Below are positions 1 to 9,396 of a DNA stretch of 64,000 nucleotides, one piece after another. The notes below the pieces were generated by a model that was given only the letters and a program-made list of their open reading frames with translations, was not told the DNA's origin and ran no database searches. How positions within the stretch are numbered: the first letter of the stretch is position 1; every line of letters starts with the position of its first letter. This DNA is from Rhodococcus coprophilus NBRC 100603 (GTDB lineage: Bacteria > Actinomycetota > Actinomycetes > Mycobacteriales > Mycobacteriaceae): positions 310,001 to 374,000 of the forward strand of contig NZ_BDAM01000010.1 of assembly GCF_001895045.1 (NCBI RefSeq). The letters run 5' to 3'. The position numbers and the translations under genes were made by a program.

Positions 1-106
1 TTACATCGAGTTAAGGTAGAGGCCAGGCGTTTCCCCTGGATGAAGGCGTGCGACGATCTTGTAACACTCGCCGACGGCACGGGGACCCGATTCGTAGGAG
101 GTTTCC

Positions 107-700
107 GTGACGCGTGTCGTCGACGAACAGTCGGTCCGGCTCGGTCGGCAGATCCGACGACTCAGGCGTGCTCAGGGGTTGACTCTCGTGCAGCTGGCAG
201 AGCGCACCCACCTGACCCACTCGTTTCTGAGTCAGCTCGAACGCGGCCTGACCCGTCCGAGCATGCCGTCGCTCGATCGAATCGCCCGCGCACTCGACAG
301 CACCCAACCCGCGCTGATGGCAGCCGCCTCCGAACCCGAGTTCGTGCTCACGCCCGGCTTCGAGACCAGGGTGCTGCGCGCCGACGAGGGCCCTGCCGTC
401 CCCGCAGCTGGTGGACACGCGCGCATGCTGGTCCCGCACGACAGCGTCTTCCATCCCCTGGAGTACGTCGGTACCGAAACAACCGCCGGCACGTACTTCT
501 CACATCCCGAAGACGAGTTCCTCTATGTTGCATCCGGTTTCGTAACAGTTGAACTCAGAGACGAGGGCTGTCACCGGCTGTCCCCAGGCGATTCGCTGTA
601 CTACCGCGGCGGGACACCGCATCGTTGGTGGGCATCGGAATCGGACGAACCCGGCTATCGGCTCCTGGTCGTGAAGCAACGAATCCACAACGGACACTGA
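107..700 (+). CDS. XRE-family transcriptional regulator with C-terminal cupin domain
   Basis: This 197-residue protein has an N-terminal helix-turn-helix of the XRE/SinR type (about residues 11-65, with the recognition segment THLTHSFLSQLERG) and a small beta-barrel cupin sensor domain (about residues 115-190, with HPEDEFLYVASG and GGTPHRW). Proteins of this build usually repress or activate a neighbouring catabolic or transport gene and bind a small ligand in the cupin. The GTG start is supported by TAGGAGG five bases upstream. Its stop codon abuts the stop codon of the convergent amidohydrolase with no intervening base. The ligand cannot be read from the sequence. Confidence 0.9.
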   Translation: MTRVVDEQSVRLGRQIRRLRRAQGLTLVQLAERTHLTHSFLSQLERGLTRPSMPSLDRIARALDSTQPALMAAASEPEFVLTPGFETRVLRADEGPAVPAAGGHARMLVPHDSVFHPLEYVGTETTAGTYFSHPEDEFLYVASGFVTVELRDEGCHRLSPGDSLYYRGGTPHRWWASESDEPGYRLLVVKQRIHNGH

Positions 701-2008
701 TCAAGGCGTTCGGTCGGCCAACAACTTCCGCAGAGAACCCACGATCTCCCGCTCGTCGCCAGAGACCAACTCGCCGTCACGGACCACCACCCTGCCCGCG
801 ACCACGACGTGCCGGGGCCTGCGGCCGGGCGCAGCCCACAGCAACCCTGCAACCGGGTCGGCAACTCCTACGTCGGCCACCCCCGCAACGTCCCAGACAC
901 AAAGGTCCGCCGCCGCACCGACCTCGAGAGTGCCCAACTCGGGCCGTCCCAAGCCTGCGGCTCCACCGGATGTGGCCGCCGCCAGGACTTCACGAGCCGG
1001 TATCGGCCGACCCACCAGGGGTGCCACCTGCATCGCAAGTCGCGCATCGGCGAGGAGGTGCCCGGCATCGTTGCTGCCGCCGCCACTCGTACCCAGGCCC
1101 ACGACGACACCGGCATCCAGCAACGCCGCAACCGGCGCGATGCCCCACCCCATCGGCAGGTCGCATCCCGGCGCATGGGTTGCCGACACACCGGCAGCTG
1201 CGAGTCGCGTGATCTCCACGTCCGTCAGGTCACACAAATGGGCGAGGGTCACATCGGGCGCAAGCCACCCCCACTCGTCGAGCAGCTCGATCGGCCGGCG
1301 ACCGTAACGCTCCTGAGCGACCGCCACGTCGACCTGTTCGTTGGCCTGTGTGCGGCGGCGCAGGCCGTACTTCGCAGCTACCGCCGCAAGGGCGTCGAAC
1401 GTCTCGCGCGAATCACTGTGCACTCCGGCCGGGCCGACGGCCAACTGCACCATGCCGTCCTTCGTCACCCCTCCGTCACCGACTGTGAACCAATGTGCGG
1501 CAATCGCTTCCGCCGACTCTCCGGCCGCATACGGGTCGTCCTTGGCGCTTCCGCGCACGAACACCAGTCGTACGTGAAGTTCCTCGGCTGCTCCGCGTAC
1601 CGCGTCGGCGAATTCTACGGTCGATGCCGCGGTACGACCCGCGGGCCAAGTCAGATGATGATCCGCGACAGTGGTGACGCCACACAACAGAGCTTCCGCG
1701 AGTCCGGCGCGCGCAGCGGCAGCGCCCAACTCCGGATCGGTGCCGGTGGACTCGTATGCCGCGGCCATGGTGGGCAGCCACTCCGCCATCGGAACCCCAC
1801 GCGTTCCAGGAATCGTGCGGAATGCCGTCTGGAACAGATGATGGTGAGCATTGACCAAACCCGGCGTGACGACACAGCCGGACACGTCCAGTACCTCGGC
1901 ACCCTGCACCGCGTCCTCGACAATGACGCCGTCCGCGCAGTGGAGGTCTCCGGAGCCCTCACCCGCGGGCCCGAGAAGGAGTCGCTCTGCTCCGGTGAGG
2001 CTCAACAT
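701..2008 (-). CDS. 8-oxoguanine deaminase/ATZ-TRZ-like amidohydrolase with degenerate metal site
   Basis: The 435-residue protein has the fold layout of 8-oxoguanine deaminase and related guanine/triazine hydrolases: a composite beta domain, then VTPGLVNAHHHL (first HxH, residues 55-57), an H at about 257 (TLAHLCDL), and GLG..GGGSNDAGHLL. Two positions that normally bind metal are changed. The HTHLAE segment is RTQANE (R219, Q221), and the Asp of the GLGxDG segment is Ser (S308). Family knowledge says these His and Asp residues coordinate the catalytic metal and activate water, so hydrolysis as usual looks unlikely. The reading frame is full length with no stops. It may be a pseudoenzyme, a sensor partner of the convergent XRE-cupin regulator, or an enzyme with altered chemistry. 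Confidence 0.75.
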   Translation of the reverse strand: MLSLTGAERLLLGPAGEGSGDLHCADGVIVEDAVQGAEVLDVSGCVVTPGLVNAHHHLFQTAFRTIPGTRGVPMAEWLPTMAAAYESTGTDPELGAAAARAGLAEALLCGVTTVADHHLTWPAGRTAASTVEFADAVRGAAEELHVRLVFVRGSAKDDPYAAGESAEAIAAHWFTVGDGGVTKDGMVQLAVGPAGVHSDSRETFDALAAVAAKYGLRRRTQANEQVDVAVAQERYGRRPIELLDEWGWLAPDVTLAHLCDLTDVEITRLAAAGVSATHAPGCDLPMGWGIAPVAALLDAGVVVGLGTSGGGSNDAGHLLADARLAMQVAPLVGRPIPAREVLAAATSGGAAGLGRPELGTLEVGAAADLCVWDVAGVADVGVADPVAGLLWAAPGRRPRHVVVAGRVVVRDGELVSGDEREIVGSLRKLLADRTP

Positions 2009-2070
2009 GCAGTCACCGTACTAGCGTCGGCAATACCGCGCGCGGCGAACATGATTCGATGCCGACGCGA

Positions 2071-2103
2071 GCTCCGTAGGGCGCAATCGGCGCCCCACGG
2101 AGC
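2071..2103 (-). terminator. Hairpin downstream of cysE
   Basis: Two 14-base arms (2071-2084 and 2090-2103) pair with a single A/C mismatch around a 5-base loop, ending six bases beyond the cysE stop codon. There is no U-tract, which is common for actinobacterial terminators. It would end the cysK-cysE transcript before the amidohydrolase gene. Confidence 0.6.
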
Positions 2104-2108
2104 TGCGG

Positions 2109-2690
2109 TCAGATGTACATCGCGGGATCGATGAAGGTCGTCGGATCCACGAGCGGCTCGTGCTGCCGACGCGAGCGAACGGTCGCCGGAATGCCGGTTG
2201 CGATCGAATCCGCCGGCACGTCGTGTGTGACAACCGCATTGGCTCCGATGGCGCTGTCGTCCCCGACGACTACGGGTCCGAGGATCTTCGCCCCGGCGCC
2301 GACGGTGACACGGTTGCCCAACGTGGGATGCCGCTTCTCCTTGAGAAGCGAGCGACCGCCGAGCGTCACCCCGTGGTACAGCATGACGTCGTCACCGATC
2401 TCGGCCGTTTCACCGATGACGACGCCCATCCCGTGGTCGATGAAGAAGCGCCGCCCGATGGTCGCGCCCGGGTGGATCTCGATGCCGGTGAGGAACCGGG
2501 TCAACTGCGCGAGCACCCGTGCGGGCCCACGCAGGGCAGGTACCGCCCACATCCGGTGCGCGACCCGGTGGGACCAGATCGCGTGGAGGCCGGAGTAGAC
2601 GAGTGCATTCTCCGCGTTGCTGCGCGCGGCCGGATCCTGGCCGCGCGCAGCCTGCAGATCCTCTCGAACGGTCCGGAGGATAGCCAGCAC
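2109..2690 (-). CDS. cysE: Serine O-acetyltransferase
   Basis: CysE transfers acetyl from acetyl-CoA to L-serine, giving the O-acetylserine used by CysK. The 193-residue protein is the short, EpsC-like form. A helical N-terminus (LREDL-type, with [13 protein letters not shown]) is followed by left-handed beta-helix hexapeptide repeats including [30 protein letters not shown] and LYHGVTLGG; the catalytic His-Asp pair lies in the IDHG and IHPG region. The start is GTG, four bases after the cysK stop, so the two are probably translationally coupled. The cysK-cysE order is standard in actinobacteria. Confidence 0.95.
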   Translation of the reverse strand: MLAILRTVREDLQAARGQDPAARSNAENALVYSGLHAIWSHRVAHRMWAVPALRGPARVLAQLTRFLTGIEIHPGATIGRRFFIDHGMGVVIGETAEIGDDVMLYHGVTLGGRSLLKEKRHPTLGNRVTVGAGAKILGPVVVGDDSAIGANAVVTHDVPADSIATGIPATVRSRRQHEPLVDPTTFIDPAMYI

Positions 2691-2694
2691 GGAA

Positions 2695-3627
2695 TCAGTC
2701 CCGGATGTGCTCGAACAGCGGGGTCGAGATGTAGCGCTCTCCGAAGTCGGGCACGACGACGACGATCAGCTTGCCCGCATTCTCAGGACGCTTCGCGATC
2801 TCGAGGGCAGCCCACACGTTGGCGCCTGCCGAGATGCCGCCGAGGATGCCTTCCTCGGTGCCCAGCCGGCGGGCGACGTCGATGGCGTCGTTGAACTTGA
2901 CGTCGATGATCTCGTCGTAGATCTCGCGGTCGAGAACGTCGGGCACGAAGTTCGCACCGATGCCCTGGATCTTGTGCGGTCCGGGCTCACCGCCGGTGAG
3001 GATCGGCGAATCGGCGGGCTCGACACCGACGATCTTCACATCGGGCTTGCGTGCCTTGAGGGCGCGGCCGACGCCCGTGAGGGTGCCGCCGGTACCGATG
3101 CCCGCGACGAAGATGTCGACGGCGCCGTCGGTGTCGTTCCAGACCTCTTCACCGGTCGTGCGCTCGTGGATCGCCGGGTTGGCCGGATTGCCGAACTGGC
3201 GCGCGAGGACCGCGTTCTCCGTGTTCGCCACGATCTCCTCGGCCTTGGCGACCGCGCCCTTCATGCCCTCGGAACCCGGGGTGAGGACGATCTGGGCACC
3301 GTAGGCGCGGAGCATGACGCGACGCTCGGTGGACATCGTCTCGGGCATCGTGAGGACGACGTTGTAGCCGCGCGCAGCACCGACCATCGCGAGCGCGATG
3401 CCGGTGTTGCCGGACGTGCCCTCGACGATCGTGCCGCCGGGCTTGAGCTCGCCCGACTTTTCCGCGGCATCGATGATCGCGACACCGATGCGGTCCTTGA
3501 CGCTGTTGGCCGGGTTGTAGAACTCGAGCTTCGCGGCGACGGTGGCGCCGGCGTCTTCGGTGAGCCGGTTCAGCCGCACGATCGGCGTCCGGCCGACCAG
3601 CTCGGTGACGTTGTTGTAGATCCCCAT
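2695..3627 (-). CDS. cysK: Cysteine synthase A (O-acetylserine sulfhydrylase)
   Basis: CysK is a PLP enzyme that makes L-cysteine from O-acetylserine and sulfide. The 310-residue length is typical. The start [15 protein letters not shown] is preceded by GAGGAGG nine bases upstream; the open frame runs further upstream, but that extension has no family similarity and is excluded. [11 protein letters not shown] carries the PLP lysine, [11 protein letters not shown] the substrate loop, and [10 protein letters not shown] the phosphate-binding loop. The C-terminus ends PLFEHIRD, close to the usual Ile-terminated tail that docks in CysE; here the last residues are Arg-Asp rather than Ile. Confidence 0.95.
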   Translation of the reverse strand: MGIYNNVTELVGRTPIVRLNRLTEDAGATVAAKLEFYNPANSVKDRIGVAIIDAAEKSGELKPGGTIVEGTSGNTGIALAMVGAARGYNVVLTMPETMSTERRVMLRAYGAQIVLTPGSEGMKGAVAKAEEIVANTENAVLARQFGNPANPAIHERTTGEEVWNDTDGAVDIFVAGIGTGGTLTGVGRALKARKPDVKIVGVEPADSPILTGGEPGPHKIQGIGANFVPDVLDREIYDEIIDVKFNDAIDVARRLGTEEGILGGISAGANVWAALEIAKRPENAGKLIVVVVPDFGERYISTPLFEHIRD

Positions 3628-3820
3628 GGCGGAGTCCTCCTCGTGGCCACTGCCGCGGCCCTTGTCGATCCAGCTTTGTGGTCTATTGCACCATCCCGTC
3701 GTCGCGTGCAGACGCGGAGGTCCCAATGAAGTACGAACGTATCCGCTAGTCGTCGTATTCCCGCGGGAAGCGAGGATTCCGTCGAGGTCCGCATCGGAGC
3801 GCGGGTTCCCGTCCCCGGAT

Positions 3821-3862
3821 ACGACGAATGCCGCCGTCCTTCCGGACAGCGGCATTCGTCGT
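3821..3862 (-). terminator. Strong hairpin downstream of pckG
   Basis: A 14-bp perfect stem (ACGACGAATGCCGC with GCGGCATTCGTCGT) extends past one C/A mismatch into four more pairs and closes with a TTCC loop. It begins 12 bases past the pckG stop and lacks a U-tract. It separates pckG from cysK. Confidence 0.75.
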
Positions 3863-3873
3863 GCTTCGTTCGA

Positions 3874-5706
3874 TCAGCCGAGACGCTGCTTCAGAGCCTC
3901 GAACTCGTCGCGGATGCCGGAGGGCACCTTCTCGCCGAGGAACTCGAACCACTCCTCGATGAGGGGAAGCTCCTGCTTCCACTCCTCCACATCGACCTTC
4001 AGTGCCTCGTCGACATCGGCGGCGTCGACGTCGAGCCCGTCGAGGGTCAGGTCGCCGGCGGTCGGCACGTACCCGATCGGCGTGGACTGTGCGTCGGCCT
4101 TGTGTTCGATACGGTCCACGATCCACTTCAGGACGCGCGAGTTCTCGCCGAAACCGGGCCACAGGAAGCGGCCGTCCTCGCCGCGACGGAACCAGTTGAC
4201 GTAGAAGATCTTCGGGAGCTTGGTCTCGTCGGCGTTCTTGCCGAGGTTGATCCAGTGGTTGAGGTAGTCGCCGGCGTTGTAGCCGAGGAACGGCAGCATC
4301 GCCATCGGGTCGCGACGCACGCTGCCGACCTTGCCTTCGGCGGCGGCCGTCTGCTCGGACGACAGAGTGGCACCGAGGAACGTTCCATGCTGCCAGTCGA
4401 AGGACTCGCTCACCAGCGGAACAGTGGTCTTGCGGCGGCCACCGAACAGGATCGCCGAGATCGGCACACCCTGCGGGTCGTCCCACTCGGGAGCAAGGAT
4501 CGGGCACTGCGACATCGGGGTGCAGTAGCGCGAGTTCGGGTGCGCGGCCTTCGTGTCGGACTCGGGGGTCCAGTCGTTGCCCAGCCAGTCGGTCAGGTGC
4601 GCCGGGGTCTCGCCGCCGATGCCCTCCCACCAGATGTCGCCGTCGTCGGTCTTGGCAACGTTGGTGTAGATGGTGTTGCCGGCCTCGATGGTGGCCATCG
4701 CGTTGGGGTTGGAGTCGGCGCTCGTACCCGGGGCGACACCGAAGAAACCGAATTCCGGGTTCACCGCGTACAGGCGGCCGTCCTCGCCGAAGCGCATCCA
4801 TGCGATGTCGTCACCGAGGGTCTCGGCACGCCAGCCCGGGATGGTCGGCTGGATCATCGCGAGGTTCGTCTTGCCGCATGCCGACGGGAATGCTGCGGCC
4901 ACGTAGTACGGCTTGTTCTCGGGCGAGATCAGCTTGAGGATGAGCATGTGCTCGGCGAGCCAGCCCTCGTCGTGGGCCATCGCCGATGCGATACGCAGCG
5001 AGTAGCACTTCTTGCCGAGGAGCGCGTTGCCGCCGTATCCGGAACCGTAGCTCCAGATCTCGCGGGTCTCCGGGAAGTGGGTGATGTACTTGGTGTCGTT
5101 GCAGGGCCACGCGACGTCCTGCTGACCTGCTTCGAGGGGCGCACCGACAGAGTGCAGCGCCTTCACGAACGGCCGGTCGGTGCCGAGCTTCTCGAGAGCA
5201 GCGGTGCCCATGCGGGTCATGATGCGCATGGAGACGACGACGTACTCGGAGTCGGTGAGTTCGACGCCCAGCTTCGGGTCGTCGGCGCCGAGGGGACCCA
5301 TGCAGAAGGGAACCACGAAGAGCGTGCGGCCGCGCATGCTGCCGCGGTACAGCTCCGTCATGATCTCGCGCATCTTGTCGGGCGCCATCCAGTTGTTGGT
5401 GGGGCCGGCACCGACCTCGTTCTCGGTGCAGATGTAGGTGCGGGACTCCACGCGCGCCACATCCGACGGATCGGAGTTCGCGAGGAAAGAATTCGGCTTC
5501 TTCTCATCGTTGAGACGAGTGAACGTTCCCGCCTCGACCAGCTGCGCGGTGAGCCGGTCCCACTCCTCGTCGGAGCCGTCGGCCCATACGACGCGATCGG
5601 GCTGGGTGAGCTCTGCAACCTCGCGGACCCAGGCAAGCAGCTCGGCATGCTGGGTCGGGAGCTTGTCGTCGGTACCGTTCAAACCGGGGATGGTTGCTGA
5701 GGTCAT
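3874..5706 (-). CDS. pckG: Phosphoenolpyruvate carboxykinase (GTP)
   Basis: This 610-residue enzyme converts oxaloacetate plus GTP to PEP, the entry step of gluconeogenesis when cells grow on fatty acids or other acetyl-CoA sources. It has the GTP-class signature [12 protein letters not shown] (kinase-1a loop with the reactive Cys), the metal-site stretch around WPCNDTKYI, and [10 protein letters not shown] in the PEP-binding region. The ATG at 5706 has GGAGAG seven bases upstream; a TTG one codon earlier is possible but less likely. It stands alone between hairpins and a 280-bp upstream region that carries a direct repeat. Confidence 0.97.
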   Translation of the reverse strand: MTSATIPGLNGTDDKLPTQHAELLAWVREVAELTQPDRVVWADGSDEEWDRLTAQLVEAGTFTRLNDEKKPNSFLANSDPSDVARVESRTYICTENEVGAGPTNNWMAPDKMREIMTELYRGSMRGRTLFVVPFCMGPLGADDPKLGVELTDSEYVVVSMRIMTRMGTAALEKLGTDRPFVKALHSVGAPLEAGQQDVAWPCNDTKYITHFPETREIWSYGSGYGGNALLGKKCYSLRIASAMAHDEGWLAEHMLILKLISPENKPYYVAAAFPSACGKTNLAMIQPTIPGWRAETLGDDIAWMRFGEDGRLYAVNPEFGFFGVAPGTSADSNPNAMATIEAGNTIYTNVAKTDDGDIWWEGIGGETPAHLTDWLGNDWTPESDTKAAHPNSRYCTPMSQCPILAPEWDDPQGVPISAILFGGRRKTTVPLVSESFDWQHGTFLGATLSSEQTAAAEGKVGSVRRDPMAMLPFLGYNAGDYLNHWINLGKNADETKLPKIFYVNWFRRGEDGRFLWPGFGENSRVLKWIVDRIEHKADAQSTPIGYVPTAGDLTLDGLDVDAADVDEALKVDVEEWKQELPLIEEWFEFLGEKVPSGIRDEFEALKQRLG

Positions 5707-5853
5707 CAAACTCTCCTGGGGTGTGCCCGGAACCGGATCCCTCCCCCGACCTGCGCCGATGGCGCAGGGACAGTGGCAGACCCGGGCTTTTCCCCTCTCG
5801 GCAGGGGTACCACCAGCTTCATCCGTGGCCGGACGGCGAAGCGGGCGCCGGAA

Positions 5854-5894
5854 GTCCTATTGGTAAAGGCTAACTGTGGATGTCCTACCGGTAA
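5854..5894. promoter_or_regulatory. Direct repeat GTCCTAYYGGTAA upstream of pckG
   Basis: GTCCTATTGGTAA (5854-5866) and GTCCTACCGGTAA (5882-5894) match at 11 of 13 positions and are spaced 28 bp apart, close to an integral number of helical turns. They lie 150-190 bp upstream of pckG and 90-130 bp downstream of the stop of the hypothetical gene read the same way. A regulator binding in tandem on one DNA face is an inference. Confidence 0.35.
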
Positions 5895-5987
5895 CACTCG
5901 GGGCCGGTCGGAAATATCACATGAACGATTCAGAGAGCGCGCAGAATACCTTCACCTACCCCCCTCGTACAGACGGACACGGCTCAC

Positions 5988-6347
5988 TTACCCGTTCCTT
6001 TCGTGATCTACGTCCTCGAGATTACCTTGGTCGACACACGTCCAGCGGGTGGTTCCATCGAGCTCGCGATGGAGTTCCCACACGCCGTACTGCCCGTCGT
6101 CCTCGATCGCCGTGAGCCTGTCGGTGTGCCCGTCGAGATCGGTGTCGGTGGCGACCACCAAGCCTCCGCTCGCGAAGATGCCCCGGTCGGCCACCGCACT
6201 GTCGGCGACGACGGTGTCGAAGATCCCGTCGCCGTCCAGATCGGCGGTCGGCACCGCTTCGTCCGCCCAGACGGCCGCCGCCACCGGGTCGAACTCATCG
6301 GGCACCACCGTGCCCGAGCCGTCGCCGCCCGGAAATGTCTCCATCAT
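5988..6347 (-). CDS. Hypothetical protein with DxDGD calcium-loop-like motifs
   Basis: A 119-residue acidic protein with two short DxDxDG-type loops, DLDGDGIFDTV (about residues 37-47) and DTDLDGHTDRL (about 67-77), like those in dockerin, EF-hand or FG-GAP repeats. There is no signal peptide or membrane segment. The ATG overlaps the TGA of the upstream gene in a TGATG junction, so it is the last gene of a three-gene operon. A second ATG follows directly. I cannot assign a function; divalent-cation binding is only suggested by the loops. Confidence 0.75.
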   Translation of the reverse strand: MMETFPGGDGSGTVVPDEFDPVAAAVWADEAVPTADLDGDGIFDTVVADSAVADRGIFASGGLVVATDTDLDGHTDRLTAIEDDGQYGVWELHRELDGTTRWTCVDQGNLEDVDHERNG

Positions 6348-7816
6348 CAGATCCCCCGAACCCGTGCACGGTCGTCGCTCACCGACTCGCTCTCCTGACC
6401 GGTTCGACGCACGGCGCGCCCTCCCGGTTCCCCGTTCCTACCCGTTTCGCCGGCCTGCCCGAGTTCGCCGGCCCGCCCGAGCGCTGCGAGGTCCCTCTCG
6501 CACGCCGTGATCCGCGCGCGCCGCTCGCCGATGAGCCGCCCGATCTCGTCGTCGAGGGCGCCGAAGCGCTCCCGCCTCCGAGCGGTGCGCGCGTCGTGCG
6601 CACTCCGGGCAGCCGCTACCGCCTGTGATTCCAGTTCGTAGGTACGGGTGCGCACCCACGCCTCGAGTTCGGCACGTGCGGTTGCCAGTTCTTCGCCCAC
6701 CCACCGGCGGACTCGCTCGCGGTGAGCGATGCGCCGGCGCACGTGGACGAGCCACCACGCTGCGGGTATCGCACCGCCGAGTGCGACGGCCACCGCCGCC
6801 GAAGCGGGAATGTCGCCGAACGGCGTGACCAGCAGCCGTCCCAGCCCCGCGCCCGCCGATGCGCCGAGCACCATGGTCAGCCGGTCCTCGAGAGCCCGCC
6901 CCGCGTCCGGCAGCGGGGAGAGGTCGGTGTCCGGGAGAGATGAGTCGATACCCCGGCGGTCCGAGTCCGTCCGCGAGGCGAGATTCGCGACGACGCGGGC
7001 GCGCACCCCCTGGAGATGCGCGTCCAACGCCGCGGCGACGTCGTCGGCAACGCACACGGTGTCGTCGAGCACGTCGCGCATCGCGGCCACCACACCCCGG
7101 ATCTCGCGCGCGACGTCCTGGAGCAACTCGACGCGCACTCGCGGCAGTTCCGCCGCCGGGACTACGGGCAGGGGTGACGCCGCGAGTCGATTTCGCTCGG
7201 CGCGGAGGTCGGCGGTGTCGTCGTCCTCGTCCGCCCGCAGCGCCTCCATCTCGTCGCGAATCATGCGCTGTGTGTGCGCCAGGACGGCGCGGCGTGCCCG
7301 CCGGGTGTCGGTCGCGGCATCGACCGCCGCGGCGAGGACGTCACGCAGTTCGGTGATGCCCGCTTCGATCAGAAGTACCGAACCGGCATCACCCCCGATC
7401 TCGCGGGCGCGTCGCGACGTTTGCACCGACACCGGCAAAAAGGTGATCCGCTCGAGAAAGGTCGCGTGGCGGTGCAGCAGGTCCACGTCGCGGTCGCGGA
7501 TCGGGCGCCACGCCGGATACCGGTCGATTCCCGTCAGGACGCACACCACCTCGGTCGCGGTGAGCGCTGTTGCGGCGAGCAACTCCAGTTCGGTGCGCCC
7601 GATCACCGCCGACGCGTCGAACACGACGAGCGCCACCGCGGCCGGCCCGTCGCGCACGATCCCCACGCCCCCGATCTGCCCGAGTTCGTCGCAAAGCGCC
7701 CCGGCACCCGACCCAGAGACGCCGACGACCCGCACGACCGGTGATGCCGGCTCGTGGAGCCGCGCCCAACCGTGCGGATTCCATCGGCGCACGACTTCGT
7801 CGGCACCGGTCGTCAT
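6347..7816 (-). CDS. Dynamin/GTPase-like protein with degenerate nucleotide motifs
   Basis: The 489-residue protein has a Ras-like N-terminal half with GTPase-like landmarks that are eroded: a P-loop-like GVSGSGAGAL (near residues 33-42) without the Lys-Ser/Thr, VVFDAS where DxxG is expected, and VLTGIDRYP where the base-specifying NKxD is expected. A helical middle follows, then a hydrophobic hairpin near residues 330-360 (LTMVLGASAGAGLGRLL and AVAVALGGAIPAAWWLV) and a long Arg/Ala/Glu-rich helical tail typical of bacterial dynamin-like proteins. It overlaps the next upstream gene by ATGA. It probably works with that partner at the membrane; nucleotide hydrolysis is doubtful. Confidence 0.7.
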   Translation of the reverse strand: MTTGADEVVRRWNPHGWARLHEPASPVVRVVGVSGSGAGALCDELGQIGGVGIVRDGPAAVALVVFDASAVIGRTELELLAATALTATEVVCVLTGIDRYPAWRPIRDRDVDLLHRHATFLERITFLPVSVQTSRRAREIGGDAGSVLLIEAGITELRDVLAAAVDAATDTRRARRAVLAHTQRMIRDEMEALRADEDDDTADLRAERNRLAASPLPVVPAAELPRVRVELLQDVAREIRGVVAAMRDVLDDTVCVADDVAAALDAHLQGVRARVVANLASRTDSDRRGIDSSLPDTDLSPLPDAGRALEDRLTMVLGASAGAGLGRLLVTPFGDIPASAAVAVALGGAIPAAWWLVHVRRRIAHRERVRRWVGEELATARAELEAWVRTRTYELESQAVAAARSAHDARTARRRERFGALDDEIGRLIGERRARITACERDLAALGRAGELGQAGETGRNGEPGGRAVRRTGQESESVSDDRARVRGI

Positions 7817-8400
7817 GCGACCTCGCGTGACGTGCTCGCAGCGTCGATCGCCGCTTCGATCAGGTCGCGGGCCGCAGGGACGGCGGCGATTCCCGCGACC
7901 GTCCGCACGAGGTACTCGTCGCGGTGGGCGAACGCGGCGGCCAGACGCGCTGCCACAGCGTCGGGCAGCGCAGGATCGTCGACAGTGAAGACCCCGATGC
8001 CGAGGGTCGCGGCGATCTGATCGGCCTGTTCGCCCGGTCCGCCGGCGACAACTACGAGGCGTCGGGCGTCGATGCGGGCGAGCGCAGACCGGTCGGCGGG
8101 ATGCACCGACGCGGGATCGAGACGGATCGGCAGCACGTAGACGACGACATCGCCGTCGAACGCCGGGTCGGTTTCTCCCGGCGCGTCGACCACCACGCCG
8201 GTGACTTCGGCGGCGGAGTCGGCTCCGACCGACGCAGTGACGATGTTCTCCACGGACCGTCGGCCGGTGCCCGCCCGGCCGGCCACCTGGATCCGCAAGG
8301 GCGCGGCACGTTCGCGAACCGCCGCGTGCACCGCGCGGCCTGCCACGCCGTCGAGTTTCTCCACCTCCACCGCGAGCCGGTCCCAGAGGTCCCCCGTCAT
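7813..8400 (-). CDS. Small GTPase-like partner protein
   Basis: About 195 residues, resembling only the nucleotide-binding half of the neighbouring dynamin-like protein. VAGRAGTGRRS is a P-loop in which the invariant Lys is Arg, and VVVDAPGETDP resembles the DxxG region. The ATG at 8400 sits eight to ten bases after GGGG; an in-frame ATG at 8406 and a longer frame to 8472 exist, but the extension is not GTPase-like. It is first in an operon with the larger dynamin-like gene (ATGA overlap), as in paired bacterial dynamin-like proteins. The function is not established from sequence. Confidence 0.65.
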   Translation of the reverse strand: MTGDLWDRLAVEVEKLDGVAGRAVHAAVRERAAPLRIQVAGRAGTGRRSVENIVTASVGADSAAEVTGVVVDAPGETDPAFDGDVVVYVLPIRLDPASVHPADRSALARIDARRLVVVAGGPGEQADQIAATLGIGVFTVDDPALPDAVAARLAAAFAHRDEYLVRTVAGIAAVPAARDLIEAAIDAASTSREVA

Positions 8401-8649
8401 CGACATCCCCCGATCGTCGGCCGGGATTGTGTCAGAACACACGACGTCGCGCAGGGGTAAGGCGCGACGCAATTCTGAGAAAGTGAGCGACTCGAGAGGC
8501 GAAGAAATGCGACGCGGAGCCGGAAAACGGCACGAAAGCCCGGGAAAACCGCTCCCGAACCCTAAAAATCCCGGTGTGAGCCTGAGAAAACACTGTGGTC
8601 CCTTCCGTCACTCCTGCCACCCACTCGCCGGATACGTGACAATGGTCGG

Positions 8650-9396
8650 GTGAACGACGCCGATCAAGACACCACCGAGATGCTCGACGAGCAGCCCAAC
8701 CGCGGTAATCGCCTGTACCCGAGGGTCACGAGCTTCCGGTCCCGCCGGGGCGCGCTGACCGAACCCCAGCAGCAGACCTGGGACCGGCTGTGGCCGCAGC
8801 TCGGCCGGGACGTCGGCGACGACCAGCTCGATATCGACGCGTGGTTCGGCCGGTCCGCCCCCGTGGTGCTCGAGATCGGGTCGGGAACGGGAACCGCCGC
8901 CGTCTCGATGGCGCGCGCCGAGCCAGGCGTGAATCTGATCGCCGTCGAGGTCTACCGCCCCGGCCTCGCTCAGACGCTGCAGCGCATCGAACGCACCCTC
9001 GACACCGACTCCCCGGTCACGAACGTCCGCATCCTCCGGGGCGACGCCGTCGAGGTGCTCGAGAAGATGGTTGCTCCCGGGTCGCTGACCGGAGTGCGGG
9101 TCTTCTTTCCGGACCCGTGGCCGAAGGCTCGGCACCACAAGCGCCGGCTGCTCCAGGCACCGACGTTCTCCCTGATCGCCGATCGTCTCGTGCCCGGTGG
9201 TGTGCTTCATGTCGCCACCGACCACGCCGAATACGCCGAAGCGATCCGCGAAACGGGAGACGCCGAACCGCTGCTGAAGCCCCTCTCCGGAGAGTCGCCG
9301 ATCAGCCTCGAGCGGCCCGTGACGAAGTTCGAGGGGAAGGCCCACCAGGTGGGCAGCACAATCTCCGAAATGGTCTGGGGGAAGATCGGAGCATGA
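8650..9396 (+). CDS. trmB: tRNA (guanine-N7)-methyltransferase
   Basis: TrmB methylates G46 in the variable loop of tRNAs using S-adenosylmethionine. The 248-residue protein shows the Rossmann SAM loop VLEIGSGTGTAAVSMA (about residues 77-92), the acidic end of strand 2 (LIAVEVYRPG), and the TrmB signature FFPDPWPKARHHKRRLL, which positions the target guanine. The start is GTG. Its stop overlaps the start of the NYN gene (ATGA). TrmB, NYN gene and mmpL3 are in the conserved mycobacterial order. Confidence 0.95.
   Translation: MNDADQDTTEMLDEQPNRGNRLYPRVTSFRSRRGALTEPQQQTWDRLWPQLGRDVGDDQLDIDAWFGRSAPVVLEIGSGTGTAAVSMARAEPGVNLIAVEVYRPGLAQTLQRIERTLDTDSPVTNVRILRGDAVEVLEKMVAPGSLTGVRVFFPDPWPKARHHKRRLLQAPTFSLIADRLVPGGVLHVATDHAEYAEAIRETGDAEPLLKPLSGESPISLERPVTKFEGKAHQVGSTISEMVWGKIGA

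Noticed and set aside
3628-3855. N-terminally extended CysK (386 residues)
   Set aside because: The extension has no family similarity, and a strong GAGGAGG site marks the start at 3627.
4102-5700. 532-residue plus-strand frame opposite pckG
   Set aside because: It is antisense to a clear enzyme gene. The composition is typical of third-position GC bias.
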